Source: Paracoccaceae bacterium
GTDB lineage: Bacteria; Pseudomonadota; Alphaproteobacteria; Rhodobacterales; Rhodobacteraceae
NCBI GenBank assembly: GCA_024236495.1
Contig: JACKKJ010000005.1
Span: 1-64,000, forward strand
Direction of reading: 5' to 3'
Length of the DNA: 64,000 nucleotides
Shown here: one piece after another, positions 46,028 to 55,027 of the stretch
Position numbering within the stretch: position 1 is the first letter of the stretch
Layout of the letters: the number at the start of each line of letters is the position of its first letter
Notes under the pieces: model-generated
What the model was told of the DNA's origin: nothing
Database searches by the model: none
The model's input: the letters and a program-made list of their open reading frames with translations, nothing else
Made by a program: the position numbers and the translations under genes

Positions 46028-46042
46028 GCGACGGACCGTCGC
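46028..46042. promoter_or_regulatory. Perfect palindrome upstream of cycA, PrrA/RegA-like
   Basis: GCGACGG-A-CCGTCGC is an exact 15-bp inverted repeat. It contains GCGAC-N5-GTCGC, matching the reported PrrA/RegA consensus GCGNC-gap-GNCGC. It lies 60 bp before the cycA start. cycA is a known PrrA/RegA target in Rhodobacter; binding here is inferred. Confidence 0.55.
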
Positions 46043-46102
46043 ATGATAATTGCGCTGTCGAAAGCGTATCTGGAATTCGCAACACCAACCCGAGGACCCG
46101 AG

Positions 46103-46516
46103 ATGAAACATATCCTGATCGCCGCGCTCGTGACTGTGGCCGCTTCTGCACCCGCCTTTGCCGAAGGCGACGCCGCCAAGGGCGAGTCGGAGTTCAAGAA
46201 GTGCAAGGCCTGCCACATGATCGTCGCCGACGACGGCACCGAGATCATGAAGGGCGGCAAGACCGGACCCAACCTTTACGGCATCGTCGGCCGCGCCGCC
46301 GGCTCGGTCGAGGGGTTCAAGTACAGTGACGTGATGAAGGAAGCGGGCGAGAAGGGCCTTGTCTGGACCGAGGAAGACCTGGTCAAGTACCTGCCCGACC
46401 CAAGCGCCTTCCTTGACGAGGTCGCCGGCGATTCCGGCGGCAAGTCGAAAATGACCTTCAAGCTGACCAAGGGCGCGGAAGATGTCGCGGCCTATCTCGC
46501 TTCGCTGACGCAGTAA
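46103..46516 (+). CDS. cycA: Cytochrome c2
   Basis: A 137-aa periplasmic class I c-type cytochrome. A signal peptide (1-20, cleavage AFA/EGD) precedes the haem site CKACH at 34-38 and the axial methionine M117 in GKSKMTF. The mature sequence follows the R. capsulatus cytochrome c2 pattern. It carries electrons from the bc1 complex to cytochrome oxidase, whose subunit I gene (ctaD) follows 143 bp away. A perfect palindrome lies 60 bp upstream, and a hairpin follows. Confidence 0.95.
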   Translation: MKHILIAALVTVAASAPAFAEGDAAKGESEFKKCKACHMIVADDGTEIMKGGKTGPNLYGIVGRAAGSVEGFKYSDVMKEAGEKGLVWTEEDLVKYLPDPSAFLDEVAGDSGGKSKMTFKLTKGAEDVAAYLASLTQ

Positions 46517-46527
46517 GCGCAATGCAA

Positions 46528-46559
46528 GGGGGGTGAGGCAATTTTTCCTGCCTCCCCCC
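46528..46559 (+). terminator. Stem-loop after cycA
   Basis: GAGGCA (46535-46540) pairs with TGCCTC (46549-46554), a T bulge follows, and GGGGG pairs with CCCCC (46555-46559). The loop is ATTTTTCC. It begins 11 bp after the cycA stop and separates it from ctaD. There is no T tract after the stem, so it may only reduce readthrough. Confidence 0.55.
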
Positions 46560-46659
46560 GGTATCTTCGATTGCCCATTCCAGGCTTGCCAATTATTACG
46601 GGCATGTAGCCTGACGCGGGGGAGAGTCCCGCGCCGCGCGAATGGAATGGGAGAACATC

Positions 46660-48354
46660 ATGGCCGACGCAGCCGTACATGGCCACGGCGAACATGGACA
46701 TCCCGGGTTCTTCACCCGGTGGTTCATGTCGACCAACCACAAGGATATCGGCATCCTTTACCTCTTCACGGCCGCTGCCGTGGGGTTCATCTCTGTCCTC
46801 TTCACCGTCTACATGCGTCTGGAGCTGATGGAGCCGGGCGTTCAGTACATGTGCCAGGAAGGCGCACGCTTCATCGCCAATCCCGATGAGGTCTGCACCC
46901 CGAACGGGCACCTGTGGAACGTGATGATCACCTATCACGGCGTCCTGATGATGTTCTTCGTCGTGATTCCGGCGCTGTTCGGCGGTTTCGGCAACTACTT
47001 CATGCCGCTGCATATCGGCGCGCCGGACATGGCGTTCCCGCGGATGAACAACCTGTCCTACTGGCTTTACGTCGCGGGCACCTCGCTTGGTGTCGCGTCG
47101 ATGCTGGCGCCGGGCGGCAACGGGTCGCTGACTTCCGGACTTGGCGCGGGCGCCGGTGTGGGCTGGGTTCTCTACCCGCCGCTGACGACCACGGCCGAGG
47201 GCGGCTATGCGATGGACCTTGCGATCTTCGCGGTCCACGTTTCGGGCGCATCGTCGATCCTTGGCGCGATCAACATGATCACGACCTTCCTGAACATGCG
47301 TGCGCCTGGCATGACGCTGCACAAGGTGCCGCTGTTCGCCTGGTCGATCTTCGTCACCGCATGGCTCATCCTGCTGTCGCTGCCGGTACTGGCGGGTGCG
47401 ATCACCATGCTCCTGACCGACCGCAACTTCGGCACAACCTTCTTCTCGCCCTCGGGCGGGGGTGACCCGATCCTTTACCAGCACATCCTGTGGTTCTTCG
47501 GCCATCCCGAAGTCTACATCATCATCGTGCCGGGCTTCGGGATCATCAGCCACGTCATCGCGACCTTCTCGAAGAAGCCGATTTTCGGCTATCTGCCGAT
47601 GGTCTATGCGATGGTCGGTATCGGTGTTCTGGGCTTCGTCGTCTGGGCGCACCACATGTACACCGTCGGCATGTCGCTGACCCAGCAGTCCTACTTCATG
47701 CTGGCGACCATGGTCATCGCGGTTCCGACCGGCATCAAGGTCTTCTCGTGGATCGCCACAATGTGGGGCGGCTCGATCGAGTTCAAGACGCCGATGCTCT
47801 GGGCCTTCGGTTTCCTCTTCCTCTTCACTGTTGGCGGCGTGACCGGCGTGGTGCTGAGCCAGGCCCCGGTGGACCGGGTCTATCACGACACCTATTATGT
47901 CGTGGCGCACTTCCACTACGTGATGTCGCTGGGCGCGGTCTTCGCGATCTTCGCCGGCATCTATTACTGGATGGGCAAGATGTCGGGCCGTCAGTACCCG
48001 GAATGGGCGGGCAAGCTGCATTTTTGGATGATGTTCATCGGTGCGAACCTGACCTTCTTCCCGCAGCACTTCCTGGGCCGCCAGGGCATGCCGCGCCGCT
48101 ACATCGACTACCCTGAGGCCTTTGCCTACTGGAACCACATCTCCTCGATCGGTGCGTTCATCTCCTTCGCCTCGTTCGTGTTCTTCATCGGCGTCGTGTT
48201 CTACACGCTTCTCGCCGGCAAGCGCGAAACCCGTGCGAACTACTGGAACGAATACGCCGACACGCTGGAATGGACCCTGCCGTCGCCGCCGCCCGAGCAT
48301 ACGTTCGAGCAGCTCCCCAAGCGCGAGGACTGGGACAAGGGCCACGCCCACTGA
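46660..48354 (+). CDS. ctaD: Cytochrome c oxidase subunit I (aa3 type)
   Basis: A 564-aa twelve-helix haem-copper oxidase subunit I holding haem a, haem a3 and CuB. Landmarks include the haem a histidine in YHGVLMMFF, the CuB/Tyr motif WFFGHPEVYIII, the HH pair in WAHHMYTVG and the haem histidines in VAHFHYVMSLG. An aa3-type oxidase that accepts electrons from cytochrome c. It is separated from the other cta genes, as in Rhodobacter and Paracoccus. I start at MADAAVHG after GGGAGA; an in-frame ATG six codons earlier is possible. Confidence 0.95.
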   Translation: MADAAVHGHGEHGHPGFFTRWFMSTNHKDIGILYLFTAAAVGFISVLFTVYMRLELMEPGVQYMCQEGARFIANPDEVCTPNGHLWNVMITYHGVLMMFFVVIPALFGGFGNYFMPLHIGAPDMAFPRMNNLSYWLYVAGTSLGVASMLAPGGNGSLTSGLGAGAGVGWVLYPPLTTTAEGGYAMDLAIFAVHVSGASSILGAINMITTFLNMRAPGMTLHKVPLFAWSIFVTAWLILLSLPVLAGAITMLLTDRNFGTTFFSPSGGGDPILYQHILWFFGHPEVYIIIVPGFGIISHVIATFSKKPIFGYLPMVYAMVGIGVLGFVVWAHHMYTVGMSLTQQSYFMLATMVIAVPTGIKVFSWIATMWGGSIEFKTPMLWAFGFLFLFTVGGVTGVVLSQAPVDRVYHDTYYVVAHFHYVMSLGAVFAIFAGIYYWMGKMSGRQYPEWAGKLHFWMMFIGANLTFFPQHFLGRQGMPRRYIDYPEAFAYWNHISSIGAFISFASFVFFIGVVFYTLLAGKRETRANYWNEYADTLEWTLPSPPPEHTFEQLPKREDWDKGHAH

Positions 48355-48369
48355 TCGGCAAGAACCTTG

Positions 48370-48398
48370 AAAGGCCCCGGGACACCCCCGGGGCCTTT
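48370..48398. terminator. Strong hairpin terminator after ctaD
   Basis: AAAGGCCCCGG (48370-48380) pairs perfectly with CCGGGGCCTTT (48388-48398), an 11-bp stem with a 7-base loop. It follows the ctaD stop by 15 bp and precedes a convergent gene, so it may serve both directions. Confidence 0.85.
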
Positions 48399-48523
48399 CG
48401 CTTGCGAAGTGCATGAAGCCTCAGTGCATACCGCAGGGGCCGACCGCCACAACCCTCGCGTCGTTCTTCACCAGCACCGGATGTCGCCCCTGGACACGAC
48501 CGAGGTGAAGTCTGCGCGACCGT

Positions 48524-49285
48524 TCAGCGGGGCAGCACCTTGTCCAGTCTGCTGTCCAGACAGACGCTCAGATCGGTGGTCACGAAGTTGCCGTCCACGA
48601 ACAGGCTGAAGATCGTTGCAGGTGTCGGCGCGGCCAGTGCCTCGTCTCTTGAGGTGATCTTGTGGATGGTCAGCGGCAGTCCGCGCCGGTCACAGGCGTC
48701 CTTCAGCGACTGACGCACATGAAACTCCGTGAAAGGGCAGCGGTTGGAATAATAGACCACGATACCTTTTTCGGCGTCTGCCCTGGCACCGCGGGCCGTT
48801 GGCAAGAACCGCGGGGTGCCGCCCATGCCGCCCAGATCCTTTGCCAGAAGCTCGAATCCCGCCGCCGTCTCGTCAACTGGTACGAACCCCTGCCGCTTCA
48901 GCCATTTGCCATCGGACATGAAGTGGAATTTCTTCTTTCCGGCCACAGCGAGCAGCCCGCAGCGTCCCTGTTCGCGGGCCACGGCCTCGACATTCGCAAG
49001 CAATGCCTTTGCGTGACCCTTGCCGGCAAACTGACCGGACACCCAGAAGCACCCAAGCATCATCCAGTTTGCCGCGTTGACCGGCAGCCAGCACTCCTCC
49101 GAAGGGCCGTACTCGATGAAGACCTTCGCCCTCGCGTCCAATCGCCGGAACCGGTATCCATGCGCGTGCTGCGCAACAAGCCAGTCTTTCTTGAGCGCGT
49201 AGCCCTCGGCACACTTCTTGTCACTGAATGCGCAACAGATGTGTTCGCGCGCCAGATCCGCCGGTTCAAGAGTGACATATTCCAT
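48524..49285 (-). CDS. GNAT acetyltransferase with YoaP domain
   Basis: A 253-aa protein with an N-terminal GNAT domain (about 1-150; acetyl-CoA motif GKGHAKALL near 95) and a C-terminal YoaP-type domain (about 170-253). The C-terminal part looks thioredoxin-like: YYSNRCPFTEFHV and a later FVDGNFVTTDLSV. Early cysteines (CC, C, C in ICCAFSDKKC) could be functional. A CACGGGAGGTCAC ribosome site supports this start. Its substrate is unknown. Confidence 0.8.
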   Translation of the reverse strand: MEYVTLEPADLAREHICCAFSDKKCAEGYALKKDWLVAQHAHGYRFRRLDARAKVFIEYGPSEECWLPVNAANWMMLGCFWVSGQFAGKGHAKALLANVEAVAREQGRCGLLAVAGKKKFHFMSDGKWLKRQGFVPVDETAAGFELLAKDLGGMGGTPRFLPTARGARADAEKGIVVYYSNRCPFTEFHVRQSLKDACDRRGLPLTIHKITSRDEALAAPTPATIFSLFVDGNFVTTDLSVCLDSRLDKVLPR

Positions 49286-49412
49286 GTGACCTCCCGTGCT
49301 CGCGCGAATTGATAAGGCGCGCCTCGCGCGCGCGTCCATGACCCAGCTCAACCGGTTCCCCGGTTCCTGAGCCCAATTGATTTCTGCCACTGGCGCGCCT
49401 AATCCTTCCCGG

Positions 49413-49898
49413 ATGCCCTATGAATGGTCTCAATCCGAACCAGACGCGTGTCGCCTGCGTCTTTGGCCCTACCGGTCGTTGGGGCCGCGGGGCTTTGCCG
49501 CGTTCATCGGTGCGACTGCGCTGATGCTGGCGGTGCCGCTGCTTGCGGTTCTCGGTACCGCGATTCTCTGGGGGCTTCTTCCGTTCATCGTGGCGGTGGT
49601 TGCGGGCATGTGGTGGGCGCTGCGGCGCAGCTGGCAGGACGCGGCCGTGTCAGAGGTGCTGACCCTCGATCACGACCGCGTTGCGATCCGCCGGACGGAC
49701 CCGGACGGGACGGTTCGCGATTGGGAAGCGAATCCCTACTGGACCGCCGTCAATCTGCGCCCCTTGGGCGGACCGGTCGCGCAATACCTGACGCTGAAAG
49801 GCGCTGGCCGGGAGGTGGAGCTTGGCGCCTTCCTCACGCCCGAAGAACGCGTCCGACTGGCCGAGGATCTGCGCCTGCGGATCGCCGGGGTCCGCTAA
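49413..49898 (+). CDS. DUF2244 membrane protein
   Basis: A 161-aa protein with a pair of membrane helices (about 30-55 and 58-78), then a soluble domain (WEANPYWTAVNL, GREVELGAFLTPEER). It belongs to DUF2244, often found near cytochrome oxidase genes. Here it lies about 1 kb after ctaD. Start MPYEWSQS follows a weak ribosome site. Confidence 0.8.
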   Translation: MPYEWSQSEPDACRLRLWPYRSLGPRGFAAFIGATALMLAVPLLAVLGTAILWGLLPFIVAVVAGMWWALRRSWQDAAVSEVLTLDHDRVAIRRTDPDGTVRDWEANPYWTAVNLRPLGGPVAQYLTLKGAGREVELGAFLTPEERVRLAEDLRLRIAGVR

Positions 49899-49971
49899 CC
49901 GGACGGCGCGCCGGCCGCGCCGCGGTCCGACGGTTGCCATACGTTTTGCCGACGCCAGGCCGCCCCCCTTG

Positions 49972-50430
49972 TCAGGCCAGCCGGTCCTTCACGCGCGGCC
50001 CGACCGCGCCGAAATCCATCTGCCCGGTATGGCGCGCCTTGAGCGCCGCCATCACCTTGCCCATGTCGCGGATCGTGGCGGCCCCGGTTTCCGCCACGGC
50101 GGCCTCGATCGCCGCCGCGACCTCCTCGTCGGAAAGCTGGCGGGGCAGGAACTCCTCGATCACCTTGATCTCGCCCAGTTCCTTTTCGGCCAGCTCCAGC
50201 CGCCCGCCTTCCTCGTAGGCGCGCGCGCTTTCCTGGCGCTGCTTGACCATGCGGCCCAGGATGGCCAGCACCTCTGCATCGCCCACGGCGGCTTCGCCGC
50301 CTTCGCCGCGCACGGCGATTTCCTTGTCCTTGATGGCGGCGTTGATCAGCCGCAGCGTCGAAAGCCGGTCCGCGTCGCGCGACTTCATCGCGTCTTTGAG
50401 CGCGGCGGCGATCCTGTCCCGCATCGTCAT
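49972..50430 (-). CDS. GatB/YqeY-domain protein
   Basis: A 152-aa single-domain YqeY protein (helical GatB-tail fold). The family body is clear: RDADRLSTLRLINAAIKDKEIA, ILGRMVKQRQESARAYEEGGR, then MGKVMAALKARHTGQMDFG. It is often proposed to act in tRNA-dependent amidation or stress, though its role is not established. Start at MTMRDRI; an upstream GGG-ATG six codons earlier is possible. Divergent from carA. Confidence 0.88.
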   Translation of the reverse strand: MTMRDRIAAALKDAMKSRDADRLSTLRLINAAIKDKEIAVRGEGGEAAVGDAEVLAILGRMVKQRQESARAYEEGGRLELAEKELGEIKVIEEFLPRQLSDEEVAAAIEAAVAETGAATIRDMGKVMAALKARHTGQMDFGAVGPRVKDRLA

Positions 50431-50553
50431 CCGGTGTCCCATCCCCATGAGGTTCCGAACGGACAACATATCCGCTCCGGCCCGGCGACACAACCGCCCA
50501 GATTCCCTGTAACTATTTGATATCGTTGCGTAAGCCAAATCATGCCGAGGCCC

Positions 50554-50583
50554 TTGACCATGGCTGGCCATTCCCCGTAGTTT
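50554..50583 (+). promoter_or_regulatory. Possible sigma-70 promoter of carA
   Basis: TTGACC (50554-50559) and TAGTTT (50578-50583) are separated by 18 bp, about 30 bp before the carA start. A good -35 but only a fair -10. Confidence 0.35.
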
Positions 50584-50613
50584 CCGCGGGATTTGACAAG
50601 CGGGAGTCGCCCC

Positions 50614-51780
<1,167 letters not shown>

Positions 51781-51850
51781 GGCTTCCGGAGGCGTTAACC
51801 GCCCGTTAACCCGGCGCGCGCAGCATCGCCCTGTCCGCGCCGGAGAGATC

Positions 51851-53851
51851 ATGCCGCAAGCCGCAATCAGGGCCGTCACGCCGCAGACTTCCGGGCTGCG
51901 CCAGGTCGTGACCGGCGGTTCGGCCGCCGCGCCGCGTCGCCGTCCGCTTGGCCGTATCCTTCTGGATCGCGGGGCGGTCGATCCGGGTGACATGCTCAAG
52001 GCGCTGGCGCTTCGCGCGCGCCAGGATGTTCGGCTGGGTGAGATCCTGCTGACCCATCGCTGGGTCAGCGAGGACGACCTGACCGAGGCGCTTTGCGAAC
52101 AATGGGGCGCACGCGCGGCCGATCTTGCGGCGCTGCCACCGGATGCGCGGCTTGTCGACCTGGTCGGTCCCGAACGCTGCCTTGCCGAAGGGGCGGTTCC
52201 CTGGCGCCGGATTGGCGCCCTGACCGTCGTCGCGACCGCCCGACCCGAGGATTTCGCGCGCCTGCGCCGGGATCTCGCGCCGGTTCTCGGCCCCTGTATC
52301 ATGGCGATTGCCTCGCAACGCGCGATCCTGACCGCGATCGCCGCGACGCGCCATGTCCGGCTGGTGCGCAAAGCCGAAACCCGCACGGCGCCCGACGAAA
52401 GCTGCCGGGGGCTCGGTTCGCCCGGCACTGCGTTTTACGTCTGGGCCGGGATCGCGCTTCTGTCGGGGCTGATCCTTGCAGCGCCCACGCAGATGTTTGC
52501 AGTCTTCGCTGTCTGGGCGATCCTCACGCTGGCCTTGACGACGGGCTTGAAGGCGCTGGCCTTCGCGGCCGAATGGCGCGGGCTCCGACGCGCCCGCCCG
52601 GCCCCGCCCCAGCCGCTTCCGGGGCGGTTGCCCGTCGTTTCGGTGATGGTGCCGCTATTTGACGAGAACGACATCGCCCCGCGCCTGATCGCGCGGCTCG
52701 GGCGGCTCGACTATCCAAGGGAGCTTCTGGATATCGTGCTTGTCGTCGAAGAGGCCGACACCCGGACCCTCGATGCCCTGGCGCGGGTCCGCCTGCCCGC
52801 CTGGATGCGGACGGTCCTGGTGCCCGACGGGCCAATCCGCACAAAGCCGCGCGCGCTCAACTATGCGCTCGATTTCTGCCGGGGGCGGATCATCGGTGTC
52901 TGGGACGCGGAGGACGCGCCGGCTGCCGGCCAGTTGCACGCCATCGTGCGCCGCTTTGCCGAAACCGGCCCCGGGGTCGCCTGCCTTCAGGGCATCCTTG
53001 ACTACTATAACGCTGGCCACAACTGGCTGACCCGCTGCTTTGCCATCGAATACGCCGCCTGGTTTCGGGCGATGCTGCCGGGTCTGGCGCGCCTTGGACT
53101 TGTCGTGCCTCTGGGGGGGACGACCGTCTTTTTCCGGCGCGAGGCGCTTGAGGCGGTGGGGCGCTGGGACGCGCACAACGTGACCGAGGACGCCGACCTG
53201 GGGCTGAGGCTGGCGCGGCACGGCTACCGGACCGAACTGGTCGCGACCGTGACCGAGGAGGAGCCGAACGCGCGTGTCCTGCCCTGGATCCGGCAGCGGT
53301 CGCGCTGGCAGAAGGGCTATGCGATCACCTGGGCGGTTCACATGCGCAACCCCGCCCGGCTTTGGCGCGAACTTGGACCCAAAGGGTTCCTTGGGGTGCA
53401 GATACTGTTCCTCGGGTCACTGTCGCAGGCGGTGCTTGCACCGGTCCTGTGGTCTTTCTGGGCGCTGAGCCTTGGCCTGCCGCATCCTTTCGCGGCGCTG
53501 GCCGGCAGCGGCTGGATGACCGCGCTGTGGCTTCTGTTCCTGACAAGCGAGGCGGTGGGGCTTTGCGTCGCTGCCTGGGCGGTGCGCGGTCGTGGGCACC
53601 GCCACCTGATCAAGTGGGTGCCGGTCCTGCACTTCTATGCACCGCTCGCCTCGCTCTCGTCCTACAAGGCGATCTACGAGGTGGTCATGCGTCCGTTCTA
53701 CTGGGACAAGACGGCGCACGGCATGATTGACCACGCCGAAGAACCGCACTCGGATTTCCGGCCGGATGCCGCGGCGCAGCCTGTGTGCGGCGATCCGCTG
53801 GCGGGGGGGGCGGCGGGGTTTCCCGCCGGCGCGGCGGCGATCCCGGCCTAG
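51851..53851 (+). CDS. Family 2 glycosyltransferase with N-terminal MshEN/GspE-like domain
   Basis: A 666-aa membrane protein with an unusual join. Residues about 32-160 look like an MshEN/GspE N-terminal domain (LGRILLDRGAVDPGDMLKAL, LGEILLTHRWVSEDDL), known elsewhere for binding cyclic-di-GMP or nucleotide. Two helices (about 205-245) follow, then a GT2 catalytic domain (GVWDAEDAP, GGTTVFFRR, EDADLGLRL, QRSRWQKGY near 480) and C-terminal helices. Processive-like GT2s of this type make polysaccharides. Its product is unknown. It starts after GGAGAG; its stop lies 3 bp from convergent ackA. Confidence 0.85.
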   Translation: MPQAAIRAVTPQTSGLRQVVTGGSAAAPRRRPLGRILLDRGAVDPGDMLKALALRARQDVRLGEILLTHRWVSEDDLTEALCEQWGARAADLAALPPDARLVDLVGPERCLAEGAVPWRRIGALTVVATARPEDFARLRRDLAPVLGPCIMAIASQRAILTAIAATRHVRLVRKAETRTAPDESCRGLGSPGTAFYVWAGIALLSGLILAAPTQMFAVFAVWAILTLALTTGLKALAFAAEWRGLRRARPAPPQPLPGRLPVVSVMVPLFDENDIAPRLIARLGRLDYPRELLDIVLVVEEADTRTLDALARVRLPAWMRTVLVPDGPIRTKPRALNYALDFCRGRIIGVWDAEDAPAAGQLHAIVRRFAETGPGVACLQGILDYYNAGHNWLTRCFAIEYAAWFRAMLPGLARLGLVVPLGGTTVFFRREALEAVGRWDAHNVTEDADLGLRLARHGYRTELVATVTEEEPNARVLPWIRQRSRWQKGYAITWAVHMRNPARLWRELGPKGFLGVQILFLGSLSQAVLAPVLWSFWALSLGLPHPFAALAGSGWMTALWLLFLTSEAVGLCVAAWAVRGRGHRHLIKWVPVLHFYAPLASLSSYKAIYEVVMRPFYWDKTAHGMIDHAEEPHSDFRPDAAAQPVCGDPLAGGAAGFPAGAAAIPA

Positions 53852-53854
53852 GGG

Positions 53855-55024
53855 TCAGGCGCGGGCCTGACCGCCCGACAGGATGCGGCGCGCCTCTTCC
53901 ACGATCCAGCTTTCCTCGTCGGCGGGATGGACCAGGGCCTGCACCCGCGATCCGGGCAGGTGAAGCGTGGTTGCGCCACGTTCGTTCGCCAGGGCATCGA
54001 AGTCGAGCCCCAGATACGACAGTCCGCGCATGATCCCCGCGCGCAGTCCCGCGGCGTTTTCCCCGATGCCGCCGGTAAAGACAAGCGCGTCGATCCCGCC
54101 CATGTCCGCCACCATCGCGCCGGCATGATGCACCGCCCAGTGGATGAAGTGATCGACCGCGAAGGCGGCCCCCGGCGTGCCCGCCGCCTGCAGCGCGCGC
54201 ATGTCGCTTGCGCCACCAAGCCCCTTCAGCCCGCTTTCGCGGTTGAGGATGTCCGACGCGCGGTCGATCCCCGCGCGCCGCGCGATCTCCAGAACCGCGT
54301 TGCCGTCGATCTCGCCGGTGCGCGTGCCCATGGTCAGGCCGCCGAGCGGTGAATAGCCCATGGTGGTGGCGACCGACCGGCCGTCACGGATGGCGCAAAG
54401 ACTGGCGCCGTTGCCCAGATGCGCCGCCAGAAGCCGGCGGGGCAGCGGGCCGCCCGTCGCCGCCGGAAGCCGCGCGGCAAGGCTCGCGTAGGACAGGCCA
54501 TGGAAGCCGTAGCGGCGGATACCGCGGGTTTCCGGCAGGTCGGGCAGGGCGTAACGCCATCCGACTTCCGGGATCGTGGCGTGAAAGGCGGTGTCGAAAC
54601 AGGCGATCTGGCGCAGGCCGGGTCTGGTCCGGGCGACGGCGGCGATGACGGCAATTGCAGGCGGATTGTGCAAGGGGGCGAGCGTCGCGGCGTCCCTTGC
54701 CCGGGCAAGGACCGGCGGGGTCAGTTCCGCCGACGCCGTCAGGTCCGGCCCCCCGTGCACGATCCGGTGCGCCGCGGCGCCGATCGACCGCGCGTCGACG
54801 CCGCCCGATGTGGCCGCATCCAGAAGTGCGTCCAGCGCGGTGGCGTGGTCGGAAAGCGGCATCGTCGTTTCCGCCCGGCCAAGGACAAGCCGCGACCGGC
54901 CGCCGATTTCGGCCGCGATCCCGGAAAACAGCGTTTCGTCCTTGGGGCCGAAGATCCGGATCTTCAGCGACGAAGACCCGGCATTGGCGACCAGGACCGG
55001 CGCCATCGCCGGGTCTTCGTGCAT
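53855..55024 (-). CDS. ackA: Acetate kinase
   Basis: A 389-aa acetate kinase that interconverts acetyl phosphate plus ADP and acetate plus ATP. N-terminal VLVANAGSSSLK (residues 9-20), HRIVHGG near 87, the catalytic FDTAFH near 146 and HLGNGAS near 195 are all typical. It lies 3 bp after xsc on the same strand. Acetyl phosphate is the product of Xsc, so AckA can make ATP from it. No pta gene adjoins in this window. Confidence 0.95.
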   Translation of the reverse strand: MHEDPAMAPVLVANAGSSSLKIRIFGPKDETLFSGIAAEIGGRSRLVLGRAETTMPLSDHATALDALLDAATSGGVDARSIGAAAHRIVHGGPDLTASAELTPPVLARARDAATLAPLHNPPAIAVIAAVARTRPGLRQIACFDTAFHATIPEVGWRYALPDLPETRGIRRYGFHGLSYASLAARLPAATGGPLPRRLLAAHLGNGASLCAIRDGRSVATTMGYSPLGGLTMGTRTGEIDGNAVLEIARRAGIDRASDILNRESGLKGLGGASDMRALQAAGTPGAAFAVDHFIHWAVHHAGAMVADMGGIDALVFTGGIGENAAGLRAGIMRGLSYLGLDFDALANERGATTLHLPGSRVQALVHPADEESWIVEEARRILSGGQARA

Positions 55025-55027
55025 GGC

